NCBI GenBank assembly: GCA_029940375.1 | Contig: JAPYUX010000004.1 | Span: 62,001 to 126,000 of the forward strand | Origin: Dehalococcoidia bacterium | GTDB lineage: Bacteria; Chloroflexota; Dehalococcoidia; Lucifugimonadales; Lucifugimonadaceae | Direction: 5' to 3' | DNA length: 64,000 nt | Shown: one piece after another, positions 19,533 through 28,478 of the stretch | How positions within the stretch are numbered: position 1 is the stretch's first letter | How the letters are laid out: the number at the start of each line of letters is the position of its first letter | Translations under genes and position numbers: made by a program | The notes under the pieces: model-generated | The model's input: only the letters and a program-made list of their open reading frames with translations | Database searches by the model: none | What the model was told of the DNA's origin: nothing

Positions 19533-21380
19533 TTATCTTTTATCCATCCACAATGTATCTATCCTACCCCATATGCTTTGAGTTCTAATATCCATAGGAA
19601 AATGAACATGCTTACCCCATACAGCTCTGTGACTATCAAAACCAGCAAGTACCAAAGGTGGATCTTCGTCAAGTTTTGATTGAACAAGTCTTGTGTATGC
19701 AGCTCTTGCATCAGCATCTAATTCACCCAACATTGTATCCAACAATGCATCAACTTCAGGATTAGAATAGTTAGTAAAGTTTTGAGTGGAATCAGTTCCG
19801 TATAGACCCAACATAAAAGGTGTATAGTTCTTAATTGCTTGAACTGGCACTAAGTGCTGTACTATTTCAGTTCCCGCTTTGAATGCAGCACCACTAAATT
19901 GGTCTTGTACCAAAGCTCTTTCAACAGCCCTTGGTTGTATATCACATCCCAAATTAGTATTTATCATATCCATAAAGGCAACTGGAAGGGTACCATCAGG
20001 CTTATATCCAGCCATTGTTTTAACAGGAAATCCTTCACAATTTGGATAACCTGCATCAGCCATAAGTTTTTGAGCCTCTGCTATATCCGCTGCATTATCA
20101 TCTCTGTAGCCGGCAAGATTATAAAATTCTTCTGTAGGAGTGGCTCCTTCAGCAAGAGTTGGTATCCATCTGCTTGGCTTAGTGGCACCTAAAGAAACCT
20201 TTGTGAAGTTGTGTGGATTTACAACTAAATGAATAGCCCTTCTAACTCTTTTGTCATTGAATGGTGCAACAGCATTATTCCACCCAAAATAATTACTACC
20301 TGTGTTTGGCATTCTTTTTGAATTAACATTTGGCTCAGCTTGAGCTTGAGCGTAACCATCCTCGGAAGTATTCCAAGCAAAGTCAGCAATATCTGTAATA
20401 ACATTTACACCTCTAGCTGTTCCTCCTGCATGAATCATTTTTATTCCATCAACATATGGAAGTGCTGGGTTCCAATAATCCTCATTCTTTTCAAAAGTCA
20501 TATATTCACCTGGAATATAATCCACAAATTTAAACGGACCAGTTCCTGGACATACAACTTCTCTAACATCAAAATTGTTTTCTTCTAAACATTTCTTTGG
20601 CAGAATTGTCGCATTTAACATAGTAAAAGCATTAAATTGGTGAGCACTAGCCCTTTTTAAATTAAATTGAACCCAATTACCTCCAGCATCCTCAATGGTA
20701 TCAATCTCAGTAAACAACGATTGAATTCCTATAGCTATGTGGTCTGGCGGATTTACAATTCTTTCAAAAGTAGCAACTACATCCTCTACTTTTAACATAG
20801 ATCCATCATGCCATTTCACACCTTCTCTTAAATGAAATTTATAAATCGTTCCATCTGCAGATATTTCCCATTTATCAGCTAAATCAGGCATTATAGACTG
20901 CATACCATCATTTGGATTCATTCTAATTAAACCGTTATACATTACAGTAAAGTTGTGAGGGCCTGCACCTTGTGCCACAGGCATCTGATGATGATCAGTG
21001 TGCTTAACACTTACACCAAATGTCATTCTAACGATTCCTCCGTAGACTGGATTAGGCTCATTTGAACTGAACACAAAATCTGACATATCAACTGAAATAG
21101 CTATACCACCACCAGGTATAGGTGTAGGTGCTACTGTAATAAATTCTTGCTGAAGTTTAGTTACAGTTACAGTTTCGCCAGCTACTTCTTTAATTACAGT
21201 TACGGTTTCGCCAGCTACTTCTTTAATAACTTCAACTTCTTTAACTACAGTTTCGCCAGGCACTTCTTTAATTACTTCAACTTCTTGAACTACAGTTACA
21301 GTTTCACCTTCACACGAAATAAGTGTAAGTGAAAGAATTGCAAGAGAAGTTAAAAGTAAAATTGATTTACTTTTTCTCAT
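19533..21380 (-). CDS. Extracellular solute-binding lipoprotein, family 5
   Basis: A 615-residue peptide/nickel-type binding protein (SBP_bac_5). Residues 1-23 are a lipoprotein signal with Cys23 after LTLIS. A tethering segment of GETV and VEVIKEV repeats follows (about residues 25-75), a style common in Chloroflexota binding proteins. The core includes ADKWEISADGTIYKFHLREGVKWHDG, which is diagnostic of the family, and GTGPFKFVDY. AAGGAG lies six bases before the ATG. It heads the operon with dppBCDF and the sulfatase, and its ligand is probably a peptide, glycan fragment or sulfated organic solute. Confidence 0.93.
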   Translation of the reverse strand: MRKSKSILLLTSLAILSLTLISCEGETVTVVQEVEVIKEVPGETVVKEVEVIKEVAGETVTVIKEVAGETVTVTKLQQEFITVAPTPIPGGGIAISVDMSDFVFSSNEPNPVYGGIVRMTFGVSVKHTDHHQMPVAQGAGPHNFTVMYNGLIRMNPNDGMQSIMPDLADKWEISADGTIYKFHLREGVKWHDGSMLKVEDVVATFERIVNPPDHIAIGIQSLFTEIDTIEDAGGNWVQFNLKRASAHQFNAFTMLNATILPKKCLEENNFDVREVVCPGTGPFKFVDYIPGEYMTFEKNEDYWNPALPYVDGIKMIHAGGTARGVNVITDIADFAWNTSEDGYAQAQAEPNVNSKRMPNTGSNYFGWNNAVAPFNDKRVRRAIHLVVNPHNFTKVSLGATKPSRWIPTLAEGATPTEEFYNLAGYRDDNAADIAEAQKLMADAGYPNCEGFPVKTMAGYKPDGTLPVAFMDMINTNLGCDIQPRAVERALVQDQFSGAAFKAGTEIVQHLVPVQAIKNYTPFMLGLYGTDSTQNFTNYSNPEVDALLDTMLGELDADARAAYTRLVQSKLDEDPPLVLAGFDSHRAVWGKHVHFPMDIRTQSIWGRIDTLWMDKR

Positions 21381-21585
21381 AAAAATCTCCTTTATTGTAT
21401 AAGTTTAAACCTAAGTCAATATTAATTGAAAATGAAAATAAAGCATTTAACAAAACTCAGGTTAAATAAAAATGTTAAGTGTAATTTATAGTAATTTTTC
21501 AATATTGTAAAGAAATACAAATTTAGACATTTAATATATGTAGATATTATAAAATATGGTTACAGTAAAAAATAGAAATAGCAGA
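21381..21585 (-). promoter_or_regulatory. AT-rich leader upstream of the ABC/sulfatase operon
   Basis: About 205 non-coding bases separate the truncated tRNA copy from the binding-protein start. It should contain the operon promoter: TTTACA followed by TATAAA with 15 bases between (near 21490-21515 on the minus strand) is one candidate, and the duplicated tRNA leader further upstream is another. Neither is certain. AAAGGAG before the start at 21380 is a clear ribosome site. Confidence 0.35.
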
Positions 21586-21694
21586 AGCTACAGCCCCATT
21601 AAATTTTTTATAAATAATATTTAATTATAAATCTCATTTGGCTAAAATTATTGTCATTTATATATAAATATATTTTTCTGAATCATTTAATTTA
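21586..21694 (-). repeat. Direct repeat copy 2 (truncated tRNA-Ala start plus leader)
   Basis: Matches 13871-13979 over 109 bases. It contains only the first 12 bases of the tRNA gene (GGGGCTGTAGCT on the minus strand) before the similarity ends, so it cannot make a tRNA. Its other end falls exactly on the rsmG stop codon. This suggests the ancestral order was rsmG, leader, tRNA-Ala, with the cassette placed after the first bases of the tRNA. Confidence 0.88.
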
Positions 21695-22438
21695 CGAATT
21701 CATAAGTTCGTTTATGATTGGCTTCTTTTGAGGTATTCCGTTTTTTCTAGGGAAGCCATTTGGTGTTTTTTCTTTTTTATCCCATATAACAAAAAAATCC
21801 TCTTTGATATTGATAGGTGAAGAAACCTTATTAAAGTGTGTTTTATTTATACCTAGTAATCTTGCTATGTACTCTGATTCTTCTATTTCTTTTCTTGGAT
21901 AACTTCCCTTAACGGTTATTATTGATCCATCTATTTTTGAAAAAGGGATAGTCAATTCGGCTAGAGTTGGTAATTTTGCTAAAGCTCTTGCTAATACCAA
22001 ATCATATTTTTCTCTATCTTCTCCAAATCCCATATCTTCAATTCTGGAATTTTCAACTATCACTTTATTGCAATTTAATTTTTCTAAGACATCTTCCAAA
22101 AATTGGCATTTTTTTTTCGATGATTCTACCATTTTTAAATTAAATTCTGGATAAAGTAATTTCATTGGAATTGAGGGTATTCCTGCTCCAGTTCCTACAT
22201 CCAAAACTTGAAGATTTTCACTGTTTAATTTAAAATTCATTAAACTATTGATAACATTGCAATATCTTAAAGATTTAATTACTAGATCGTCTCTTATTTT
22301 ACTCCAGGATTTAGCACCAGAAAGATTAAAATTTTCAGAAACTCTTATTATTTCATTTATATAAATTTCATATTGATTAAGTACCTTTTTATTATAAGGT
22401 AATTTCAAATCATCTAATGCTTTTATTAGTGTTTTCAT
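21692..22438 (-). CDS. rsmG: 16S rRNA (guanine-N7) methyltransferase RsmG
   Basis: A 248-residue SAM-dependent methyltransferase that modifies G527 of 16S rRNA. Key segments are NLSGAKSWSKIRDDLVIKSL, the SAM motif VLDVGTGAGIPSIPM, MVESSKKKCQFL and LARALAKLPTLAE. The C-terminus has a Lys/Pro-rich extension ending in NELMNS. It is divergent from etfB across about 60 bases and its stop codon abuts direct repeat copy 2. Confidence 0.95.
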   Translation of the reverse strand: MKTLIKALDDLKLPYNKKVLNQYEIYINEIIRVSENFNLSGAKSWSKIRDDLVIKSLRYCNVINSLMNFKLNSENLQVLDVGTGAGIPSIPMKLLYPEFNLKMVESSKKKCQFLEDVLEKLNCNKVIVENSRIEDMGFGEDREKYDLVLARALAKLPTLAELTIPFSKIDGSIITVKGSYPRKEIEESEYIARLLGINKTHFNKVSSPINIKEDFFVIWDKKEKTPNGFPRKNGIPQKKPIINELMNS

Positions 22439-22499
22439 GAAATATTTAATATAGTATGGAACTTAAGTCTGATTATATTTTAAATGTTGTAAATAAAAT

Positions 22500-23297
22500 A
22501 TGAAAATTTGTGTATGTATAAAAGAAGTCCCTGATTCTGACACACCTCCTGATAAATTATCTATAGATAAAGAAAAATTAAAAATTACTCCTACAGAAAA
22601 TATTTCTTCCACTGTTAACGCATTTGATTTAAATGCAGTTGAATTAGCATTGAAATTTTCTGAAAATTTTAATGATTGCGAAATTACTATCATTTCCCTA
22701 GGGAACAATTTTACTAGTGAAGTGATAAAAAAACCAATAGCGATGGGAGCTGATAAATTAGTAATATGTGAATCTGAAAAATTAGATAATATTGATGTGT
22801 ATACAACTGCCAATATCCTTTCTAAAATGATTAACAAAACAGGTCCCTACGACGTAATTTTTTGTGGTAGACATGCTTCCGATTTTGATATGGCTTCTGT
22901 TCCTTTTGCTATTTCTGAAATATTAAAAATTCCCATAATAAATATAGTAAGAGATATAAAACCTAATAAAGACGAATTCATAATAGAAAAAATCATTACA
23001 GATGGCTTTCAAATTTTAAGTGCAAAGTTACCATTAGTTTTGACTGTTGGTAATCAAGCTGGGGACCCAAGATTTCCAACTTTAAAAGGAATAATGGAAG
23101 CCTCTAAAACTAAGTTAGAGAAAATTCAATTGTCTGATTTAAATTTAAATTCTGATGATGATTTTATTAATCAAATCGAACTAGAGAAAATTTATTTTCC
23201 AGAAAACGATAACCAGATCAAATTTATCAGTGGAGAAAATAATAAAGAAAAAGCTGTAAATTTATTAAGAATCTTAAAGAAAGAAGGAATATTTTAA
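22500..23297 (+). CDS. etfB: Electron transfer flavoprotein beta subunit
   Basis: A 265-residue EtfB. It opens with the conserved MKICVCIKEVPDSD, has LNAVELALKF, AMGADKLVICE, GRHASDFDMASVPFAISE and LPLVLTVGNQAGDPRFPTLKGIMEA, which is the signature region. EtfAB takes electrons from acyl-CoA and other flavin dehydrogenases and passes them to the quinone pool. etfA follows after 2 bases. Acyl-CoA dehydrogenases that could feed it are encoded at 40060-42323. Confidence 0.95.
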   Translation: MKICVCIKEVPDSDTPPDKLSIDKEKLKITPTENISSTVNAFDLNAVELALKFSENFNDCEITIISLGNNFTSEVIKKPIAMGADKLVICESEKLDNIDVYTTANILSKMINKTGPYDVIFCGRHASDFDMASVPFAISEILKIPIINIVRDIKPNKDEFIIEKIITDGFQILSAKLPLVLTVGNQAGDPRFPTLKGIMEASKTKLEKIQLSDLNLNSDDDFINQIELEKIYFPENDNQIKFISGENNKEKAVNLLRILKKEGIF

Positions 23298-23299
23298 AT

Positions 23300-24253
23300 T
23301 TGAAAATATTGATAATTATTAATAATGATTATGAATCATTTGATCATTCTAGTTTGGAAGTATTTAGTTTTATAAAACAATTGTCTAATAATTCAGATAT
23401 AACTATTCTTGCATTTGGTGGACCCAAAGAAATCATTTCTAGATTACCTGGAAACAATATTTTTTACAATGATTTGAAAAATAATGAACATAATTATAAT
23501 GATATAGCTGAAACTATTAACCTATTCATAAAAGAAGAAAATCCTGATTTCTTGTTATTTCAAAAAGATGATTATGGTAATTTTATAGCACCAATGTTAG
23601 CTTTTAGAAATAAATTTCCTTACATCCCGGATGTAAAAAAAGTAGTTTCACAAACTAATGAAGAAATAAAACTAATAAGACCCATACATGGGGAATCAGC
23701 TGAAGCTGTTTATAAGGTCTACAAAAAGAGTACTATAGTAATAAAAATAAGAAAAAATTCATTTGAAGAAATAGATCTAGAAAGAGAAATAAGATCAATT
23801 ATTAACATATCATTATCAAAATCTAACAAAACAAATTATAATATCGTTGAAACTAATAAAATGACCCCTGAAGGATTGCAATTAGAAGATGCTGATATAG
23901 TAGTTTCAGGTGGCAGGGGAATGGGTAGCAAAGAAAATTTTGACAAGATAACGAATTTAGCTGGATTATTTAATGGGGCTGTAGGAGCTTCAAAAGCAGC
24001 AGTTGAATCTGGGTGGATTCTTCCTGGAAATTTAGTTGGATTAACTGGTAAATCGATAAGTCCACAACTTTATCTTACTTTTGGAATTTCAGGAGCTAGC
24101 CAACATTTAGCAGGTTGTTTGAATTCGCAAAATATAATATCTGTAAATACTGATGAATCTGCTCCAATATTTAAATACGCAAAATTTGGAATTGTAGCAG
24201 ATTGTAATGATTTTATGGATGAACTAATAGAAGAATTAAAAAAAATTAAATAA
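23300..24253 (+). CDS. etfA: Electron transfer flavoprotein alpha subunit
   Basis: A 317-residue EtfA beginning with TTG two bases after etfB. The N-terminal domain pairs with EtfB; the C-terminal FAD domain shows VVSGGRGMGSKENF, GAVGASKAAVESGW, GLTGKSISPQLYLTFGISGASQHLAGC and a final AKFGIVADCNDFMDELIEEL. These are the standard FAD-binding segments. Length is normal. The third gene of the run starts 5 bases after its stop. Confidence 0.95.
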   Translation: MKILIIINNDYESFDHSSLEVFSFIKQLSNNSDITILAFGGPKEIISRLPGNNIFYNDLKNNEHNYNDIAETINLFIKEENPDFLLFQKDDYGNFIAPMLAFRNKFPYIPDVKKVVSQTNEEIKLIRPIHGESAEAVYKVYKKSTIVIKIRKNSFEEIDLEREIRSIINISLSKSNKTNYNIVETNKMTPEGLQLEDADIVVSGGRGMGSKENFDKITNLAGLFNGAVGASKAAVESGWILPGNLVGLTGKSISPQLYLTFGISGASQHLAGCLNSQNIISVNTDESAPIFKYAKFGIVADCNDFMDELIEELKKIK

Positions 24254-24258
24254 AAATT

Positions 24259-25305
24259 TTGTATCGTAAAATCACACTCTCACTATGTATATTTATTTTA
24301 ATATTTTTTATTAATTTTAATCATTCCTATAAACCTACTTATTTAGAAGAAGTAATAGCTGAACATAAATTTAATATAATAAAATGGGAATTGAAATCTT
24401 TAAGTTTAAAGTTTTTAAACTTGTTTAAAGATTATTCTATCAATGAATCTGAGGTTATTATTTATTTGAACCAGAAAATCCCTAGGACCAGATCTTATGA
24501 AGTAGAAAAATTTGTTGAAGAAATCATTTCAAATGAAGTAAAACAGAATTTAAAAAAGGAAATTTTATTTCCTCCTGTAAGCTTTATTATTGATGAATCT
24601 CCAAAAGTATTAATATTATCTCCCAGAGATGAAATAATATTAGAAAAGGCAATTCTTCTTAAACCCGACTTATCACTGGAAATTATTTTAGACATAGAAG
24701 AAAAAATTTCTAATAAAGAGTACTCTGCCTTGATTTTGAATACAGGAGGGTTTGCATCATATCCTAGTATTGTTCAGAGACATAATAGTTATTCCTATCT
24801 TACTAAAACTGTTGCACATGAATGGTTACATCATTATTTGTTTTTTTTCCCTTTGGGGCGTTCTTATTTTTCTGGGAGGGAAATGGTCACATTGAATGAA
24901 AGTTTAGCAGATTTGTTTGCTTCTGAAGTTTCAAAAAATTTATTATCAGATAAATATGAAAAAGTTAATCAGGATAAACAATTTTATAATTTTATGAGAG
25001 AAACAAGAATTAAAGTTGATGATCTATTAGCTAAAGGTTTAGTTTTAGAAGCAGAAACATATATGTTAAATAGGACCAAAGAAATAAACCAATTGGGTTA
25101 TAAAGTAAGAAAAATAAATCAGGCATATTTTGCATTCAATGGTAATTATGCCTTATCTCCTGGATCTTTGTCTGAAATAGATGATTACTTAATAGAGTTA
25201 AGAAAAAACTATTATTCATATGGAGAATTAATCCATGATATCAAAAGTATTGATAACATAGAAGCATTCAATGAATTTTATGAAATTGAACGACCAAAAA
25301 AATAA
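24259..25305 (+). CDS. Putative membrane-anchored zinc metalloprotease
   Basis: A 348-residue protein that I cannot assign to a named family. Residues 5-22 form one hydrophobic helix (signal or anchor). His187-Glu-Trp-Leu-His191 gives an HExxH zinc motif, with a likely third ligand, Glu214, in LNESLADLFASE. That geometry fits a gluzincin-type protease. The rest is charged and helical. Start is TTG at 24259, directly after etfA; hflK starts 14 bases after its stop. Placement beside hflKC suggests a role in membrane protein quality control, but this is inferred from context only. Confidence 0.6.
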   Translation: MYRKITLSLCIFILIFFINFNHSYKPTYLEEVIAEHKFNIIKWELKSLSLKFLNLFKDYSINESEVIIYLNQKIPRTRSYEVEKFVEEIISNEVKQNLKKEILFPPVSFIIDESPKVLILSPRDEIILEKAILLKPDLSLEIILDIEEKISNKEYSALILNTGGFASYPSIVQRHNSYSYLTKTVAHEWLHHYLFFFPLGRSYFSGREMVTLNESLADLFASEVSKNLLSDKYEKVNQDKQFYNFMRETRIKVDDLLAKGLVLEAETYMLNRTKEINQLGYKVRKINQAYFAFNGNYALSPGSLSEIDDYLIELRKNYYSYGELIHDIKSIDNIEAFNEFYEIERPKK

Positions 25306-25319
25306 GTTATAATATAGTT

Positions 25320-26435
25320 ATGAATTTTTTAAAAAGAACATTAGAGATTTCAAAAGTTTATAGACCTCCATCAGGTTCTAGAAAAGAAGAATACGATATT
25401 TCTTTCCAAGATTTTTTTCAGAATATAAAGAAAAACATCCCTTTTTTATCAAAACTCCCCGCAGGAAACTCTTCTATTATTTTACTAATAATTATTGTTA
25501 TTTCAGTAATTTGGTTAGGTACTGGAGTGTACACCGTTGGGCCTGATCAACAGGCAGCATTGAGAATGTTTGGAAAATTTAACTCTATTCAAACAAATGG
25601 ATTACATTGGTGGTGGCCTTCCCCTATAGGACAAAAAAATGTAGTAGTCACAACTGCGACCCGACAATTAGAATTAGGGTTTAGATCATTTGGTACTGAA
25701 GGTACAGGAGATGTACCTGATGAATCTCTTATGATTACAGGAGATGAAAATATAGTAGATGTACAAGCTGTCATTCAATATAGAATTTCTAATCTTAAAC
25801 ATTATTTGTTTTTAGTCGATGATCCTGGTGAACCAGATAGGCAAATTCCAAGTGGTGCTCCGGATGGTGTTACTTTAAGGGACATAACGGAAACAGCATT
25901 AAGGCAAGTTATAGGTAGAAGAAAAATTGATGATGTATTGACCACACAAAAAGGTGAAGTTCAAGATAACGTCTTGATAATAATGAGAGATATAAATGCA
26001 TATTATAAAACTGGATTAGAAGTAATAGCTGTAAGATTACAAAATGTTAATCCTCCATTAGCAGTTCAAGACGCATTTGATGATGTGACTAGAGCTAGAG
26101 AAGGACGAGATAAGGTAATCAATTTAGCAGATGCTTACAAAGAAGCTGAAATACCAAAAGCATTAGGTGAGGCAGCAAAAATAACAGAATCTGCTCAAGC
26201 TTTTAAACAGGGAAGAATTGCAAAAGCTACAGGTGAAGCAGAAGGATTTAAAAAACTTCTTGAAGGTTATGAAAACTCCCCTGAAGTAACAAGACAGAGA
26301 TTATATCTTGAAATGGTAGAAAGAGTCTTTCCTTCATTAAATAAGTACATTATAAATGATTCTAAAATTTTACCTTTACTTGATATAAATGCTAACACTA
26401 CACAAATTCAAACAAGTTCAACAAGTGGTCCTTAG
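25320..26435 (+). CDS. hflK: SPFH-domain protein HflK
   Basis: A 371-residue band-7 protein with one membrane helix at about residues 51-71 followed by TVGPDQQAALRMFGKF and LHWWWPSPIG, typical of HflK. The SPFH domain includes SLMITGDENIVDVQAVIQYRI and ALRQVIGRRKIDDVL; a long helical region follows. HflK and HflC form a large ring-like cage around FtsH in other bacteria and modulate its proteolysis. Followed by hflC after 11 bases. Confidence 0.92.
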   Translation: MNFLKRTLEISKVYRPPSGSRKEEYDISFQDFFQNIKKNIPFLSKLPAGNSSIILLIIIVISVIWLGTGVYTVGPDQQAALRMFGKFNSIQTNGLHWWWPSPIGQKNVVVTTATRQLELGFRSFGTEGTGDVPDESLMITGDENIVDVQAVIQYRISNLKHYLFLVDDPGEPDRQIPSGAPDGVTLRDITETALRQVIGRRKIDDVLTTQKGEVQDNVLIIMRDINAYYKTGLEVIAVRLQNVNPPLAVQDAFDDVTRAREGRDKVINLADAYKEAEIPKALGEAAKITESAQAFKQGRIAKATGEAEGFKKLLEGYENSPEVTRQRLYLEMVERVFPSLNKYIINDSKILPLLDINANTTQIQTSSTSGP

Positions 26436-26446
26436 AGAGTTGTCAT

Positions 26447-27481
26447 ATGAATAAGAAATTTACACCAATTATTGTTTTAGTAATTATTATTATATTTACT
26501 GTTTTCCAAGCCCTATTTCAAATAAATGAAACAGAAGTAGGAATTGTGACTAGATTTGGAGAATTTCGATCCTCATACGTATCCCCTGGTTTAAAATTCA
26601 AGATACCATTTATTGATACAGTTACTAAGTTTGATAAACGTTTACAGCGAGTAGATGTTCCACCTGAATCACTATTGACTAGTGATAAAAAAAGAATAAG
26701 AGTTGATGCATATGCAAGATATAAAATATTAGACCCTTTACTATTTTTTAAAACATTGACTAATGAAACAACTGCAGATTCACGAATTGCCAGTATAGTT
26801 GCTTCGAACTTGCGAGAGGAAATAGCATTAGATACTCAGGATGAAATTATTTCAGAAAAAAGAGAATTAGTAATGGGTTATATTACTAATAGTTCAAATT
26901 TATTTGAAATTTCTGAAATTGAGGCTGGTAATTATGATGGTGGAATTTCCAATGAACAACTAGTGATATATTCAAAGGCTGAGGATGAAGCCCGTTTTAC
27001 TTTGATTACTGAAGAAGATAAACTTGCTTTATTGTCTGGTGTTTTGGAAGATACTACTGAAGTAAAATATCTTATTCCTCTCTACAATAAATGGGGTGTT
27101 GAAATTATAGATGTAAGAATTAAAAGAGCAGATTTTCCTGAATCAGTAGAAAGTTCAATTTTTGAAAGAATGGTTGCAGAAAGATTTAGAAAAGCCAGTG
27201 CATTTAAGGCTGAAGGAGAACAAAGAGACAAAGAAATCAGAGCTGAAGTTGATCGATTAGTTGAAATAACTCTTGAGACAGCCCGAGGAGAAGCAGCAAT
27301 ATTAAGAGGTGAAGGAGAAAAATTAGCTATTGATGCACTTGCAGAAGCTTTATCTAAGGATCCTGAATTTTATGGATTTATTAGATCATTAGAAGCATAT
27401 GAAGCATCTTTACCTGGATCAACTATAATATTAGATCCAGGTAGTGAACTATTCCAATATTTGGAAAAGTATTCTAAATAG
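26447..27481 (+). CDS. hflC: SPFH-domain protein HflC
   Basis: A 344-residue HflC partner: one N-terminal membrane helix (about 7-26), then NETEVGIVTRFGEF, PGLKFKIPFIDTVTKFDKRL, SDKKRIRVDAYARYKI, and a long helical segment RMVAERFRKASAFKAEGEQ typical of HflC, ending in PGSELFQYLEKY. It carries an insertion in the middle (about residues 145-195) relative to the E. coli protein as I recall it. Its stop lies one base from the converging serine protease gene. Confidence 0.92.
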   Translation: MNKKFTPIIVLVIIIIFTVFQALFQINETEVGIVTRFGEFRSSYVSPGLKFKIPFIDTVTKFDKRLQRVDVPPESLLTSDKKRIRVDAYARYKILDPLLFFKTLTNETTADSRIASIVASNLREEIALDTQDEIISEKRELVMGYITNSSNLFEISEIEAGNYDGGISNEQLVIYSKAEDEARFTLITEEDKLALLSGVLEDTTEVKYLIPLYNKWGVEIIDVRIKRADFPESVESSIFERMVAERFRKASAFKAEGEQRDKEIRAEVDRLVEITLETARGEAAILRGEGEKLAIDALAEALSKDPEFYGFIRSLEAYEASLPGSTIILDPGSELFQYLEKYSK

Positions 27482-27482
27482 A

Positions 27483-28478
27483 TTATTTGTTTGAAGTATT
27501 CATTCCTTTTTTCAAATCTTCCCATACTTCTCTTACTGAAACAATATTTGTTGCGAATTGTTGCCCAGTTACTGCCTTTCCATTTGTAGTATTTAGTTTT
27601 CCATAAACTACTCCAATTGCATTCCCTTGACTATCTATTAATGGTCCACCTGAATCTCCGGGATCGGCGTCTGCGTCAAAAACAATTACAGAAATTTTAC
27701 CTTTTAAATTTTGACCCCAGAAAGGGGTAAGTGTGTCGGTATCTACATCAATAGATTCTTTTACGTACGTAATAACTCCTGAATGTGTAGAAGGAACTCC
27801 TGCATTACCAGCTGAGTACCCTAGCGTAACTATCTGTTCTCCAATGTCATTAATAGTTACCTCCCTTGTTGGTATTGGTTCTTGAGAATAATTAATTTTT
27901 ATCGCAGCCAAATCTCTCTTGGTATCAACCCCCTTAACTTCTCCTGTAACTCGTTTATATTCAATTCTGTTTTCTTGTGGAAATTCAATAGTTACAAATC
28001 TTTGTGTTTTTACCACATGTTCATTTGTGATTACCCAGCCATTTTCAATTACCCAACCGCTACCTTCACTTTTCCCACTTCCAGTATTAAAACTTACTCT
28101 TACCACTTTTTTTCTTGCTTCGTTATATAAATTTTGAGTATCTGTAGAACTTATAGCTTGGGGTGTTGCAGTAGGTTGAGGTGTTGGCATGGTTATAGCT
28201 TGAGGTGTTGCGGTAGCTTGAGGTGTTGCAGTAGGTTGTGGTGTTGCAGTAGGTTGAGGCGTTGGCATAGTTATAGCTTGAGGTGTTGCAGTAGGTTGAG
28301 GCGTTGGCATAGTTATAGCTTGAGGTGTTGCAGTAGGTTGAGGCGTTGCGATCAATCTATCATTTAGTATCTCATTTGCAATTTTTTTTGCTCTTTCATC
28401 TATAGTAGCTTCTATATCTATTTGTTCAGCACAACTAAATAAGAAAATAAAGCAAAGTGATATAAAGAAAAATTTCAT
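27483..28478 (-). CDS. Trypsin-like serine protease lipoprotein with Pro/Thr repeat stalk
   Basis: A 331-residue exported S1-type (HtrA-like) protease domain on a stalk. Residues 1-16 are a lipoprotein signal with Cys16 in FLFSC. A low-complexity linker of PTATPQ and AITMPTPQ units spans about 45-109. The protease core has catalytic His154 (ITNEHVV), Asp189 (TKRDLAAI) and Ser276 (DPGDSGGPL). No PDZ domain is present, unlike DegP. It is probably anchored in the membrane and acts outside the cytoplasm. It overlaps the next upstream gene by 4 bases. Confidence 0.88.
   Translation of the reverse strand: MKFFFISLCFIFLFSCAEQIDIEATIDERAKKIANEILNDRLIATPQPTATPQAITMPTPQPTATPQAITMPTPQPTATPQPTATPQATATPQAITMPTPQPTATPQAISSTDTQNLYNEARKKVVRVSFNTGSGKSEGSGWVIENGWVITNEHVVKTQRFVTIEFPQENRIEYKRVTGEVKGVDTKRDLAAIKINYSQEPIPTREVTINDIGEQIVTLGYSAGNAGVPSTHSGVITYVKESIDVDTDTLTPFWGQNLKGKISVIVFDADADPGDSGGPLIDSQGNAIGVVYGKLNTTNGKAVTGQQFATNIVSVREVWEDLKKGMNTSNK
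28152..28346 (-). repeat. Tandem repeat encoding the Pro/Thr stalk
   Basis: Within the serine protease gene, near-identical 42-base units (14 codons, AITMPTPQPTATPQ) and partial 18-base PTATPQ units are repeated several times. Such DNA repeats can expand or contract by slippage, so stalk length may vary between strains. The repeat also creates several spurious frames on the other strand. Confidence 0.85.

Noticed and set aside
14143-21380. Transposon or prophage
   Set aside because: No transposase, integrase or phage gene and no terminal inverted repeats are visible; only the direct repeats support mobility.
21586-21597. A second tRNA gene next to rsmG
   Set aside because: Only the first 12 bases match tRNA-Ala; there are no anticodon or T arms after it, so it is a truncated repeat.
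22463-22837. 124-residue minus-strand frame opposite etfB
   Set aside because: It overlaps the well-supported etfB gene over most of its length and has no recognisable motif.
28134-28367. Cys/Arg-rich plus-strand frames over the protease stalk
   Set aside because: They are the antisense reading of the Pro/Thr tandem repeat and have no ribosome site.
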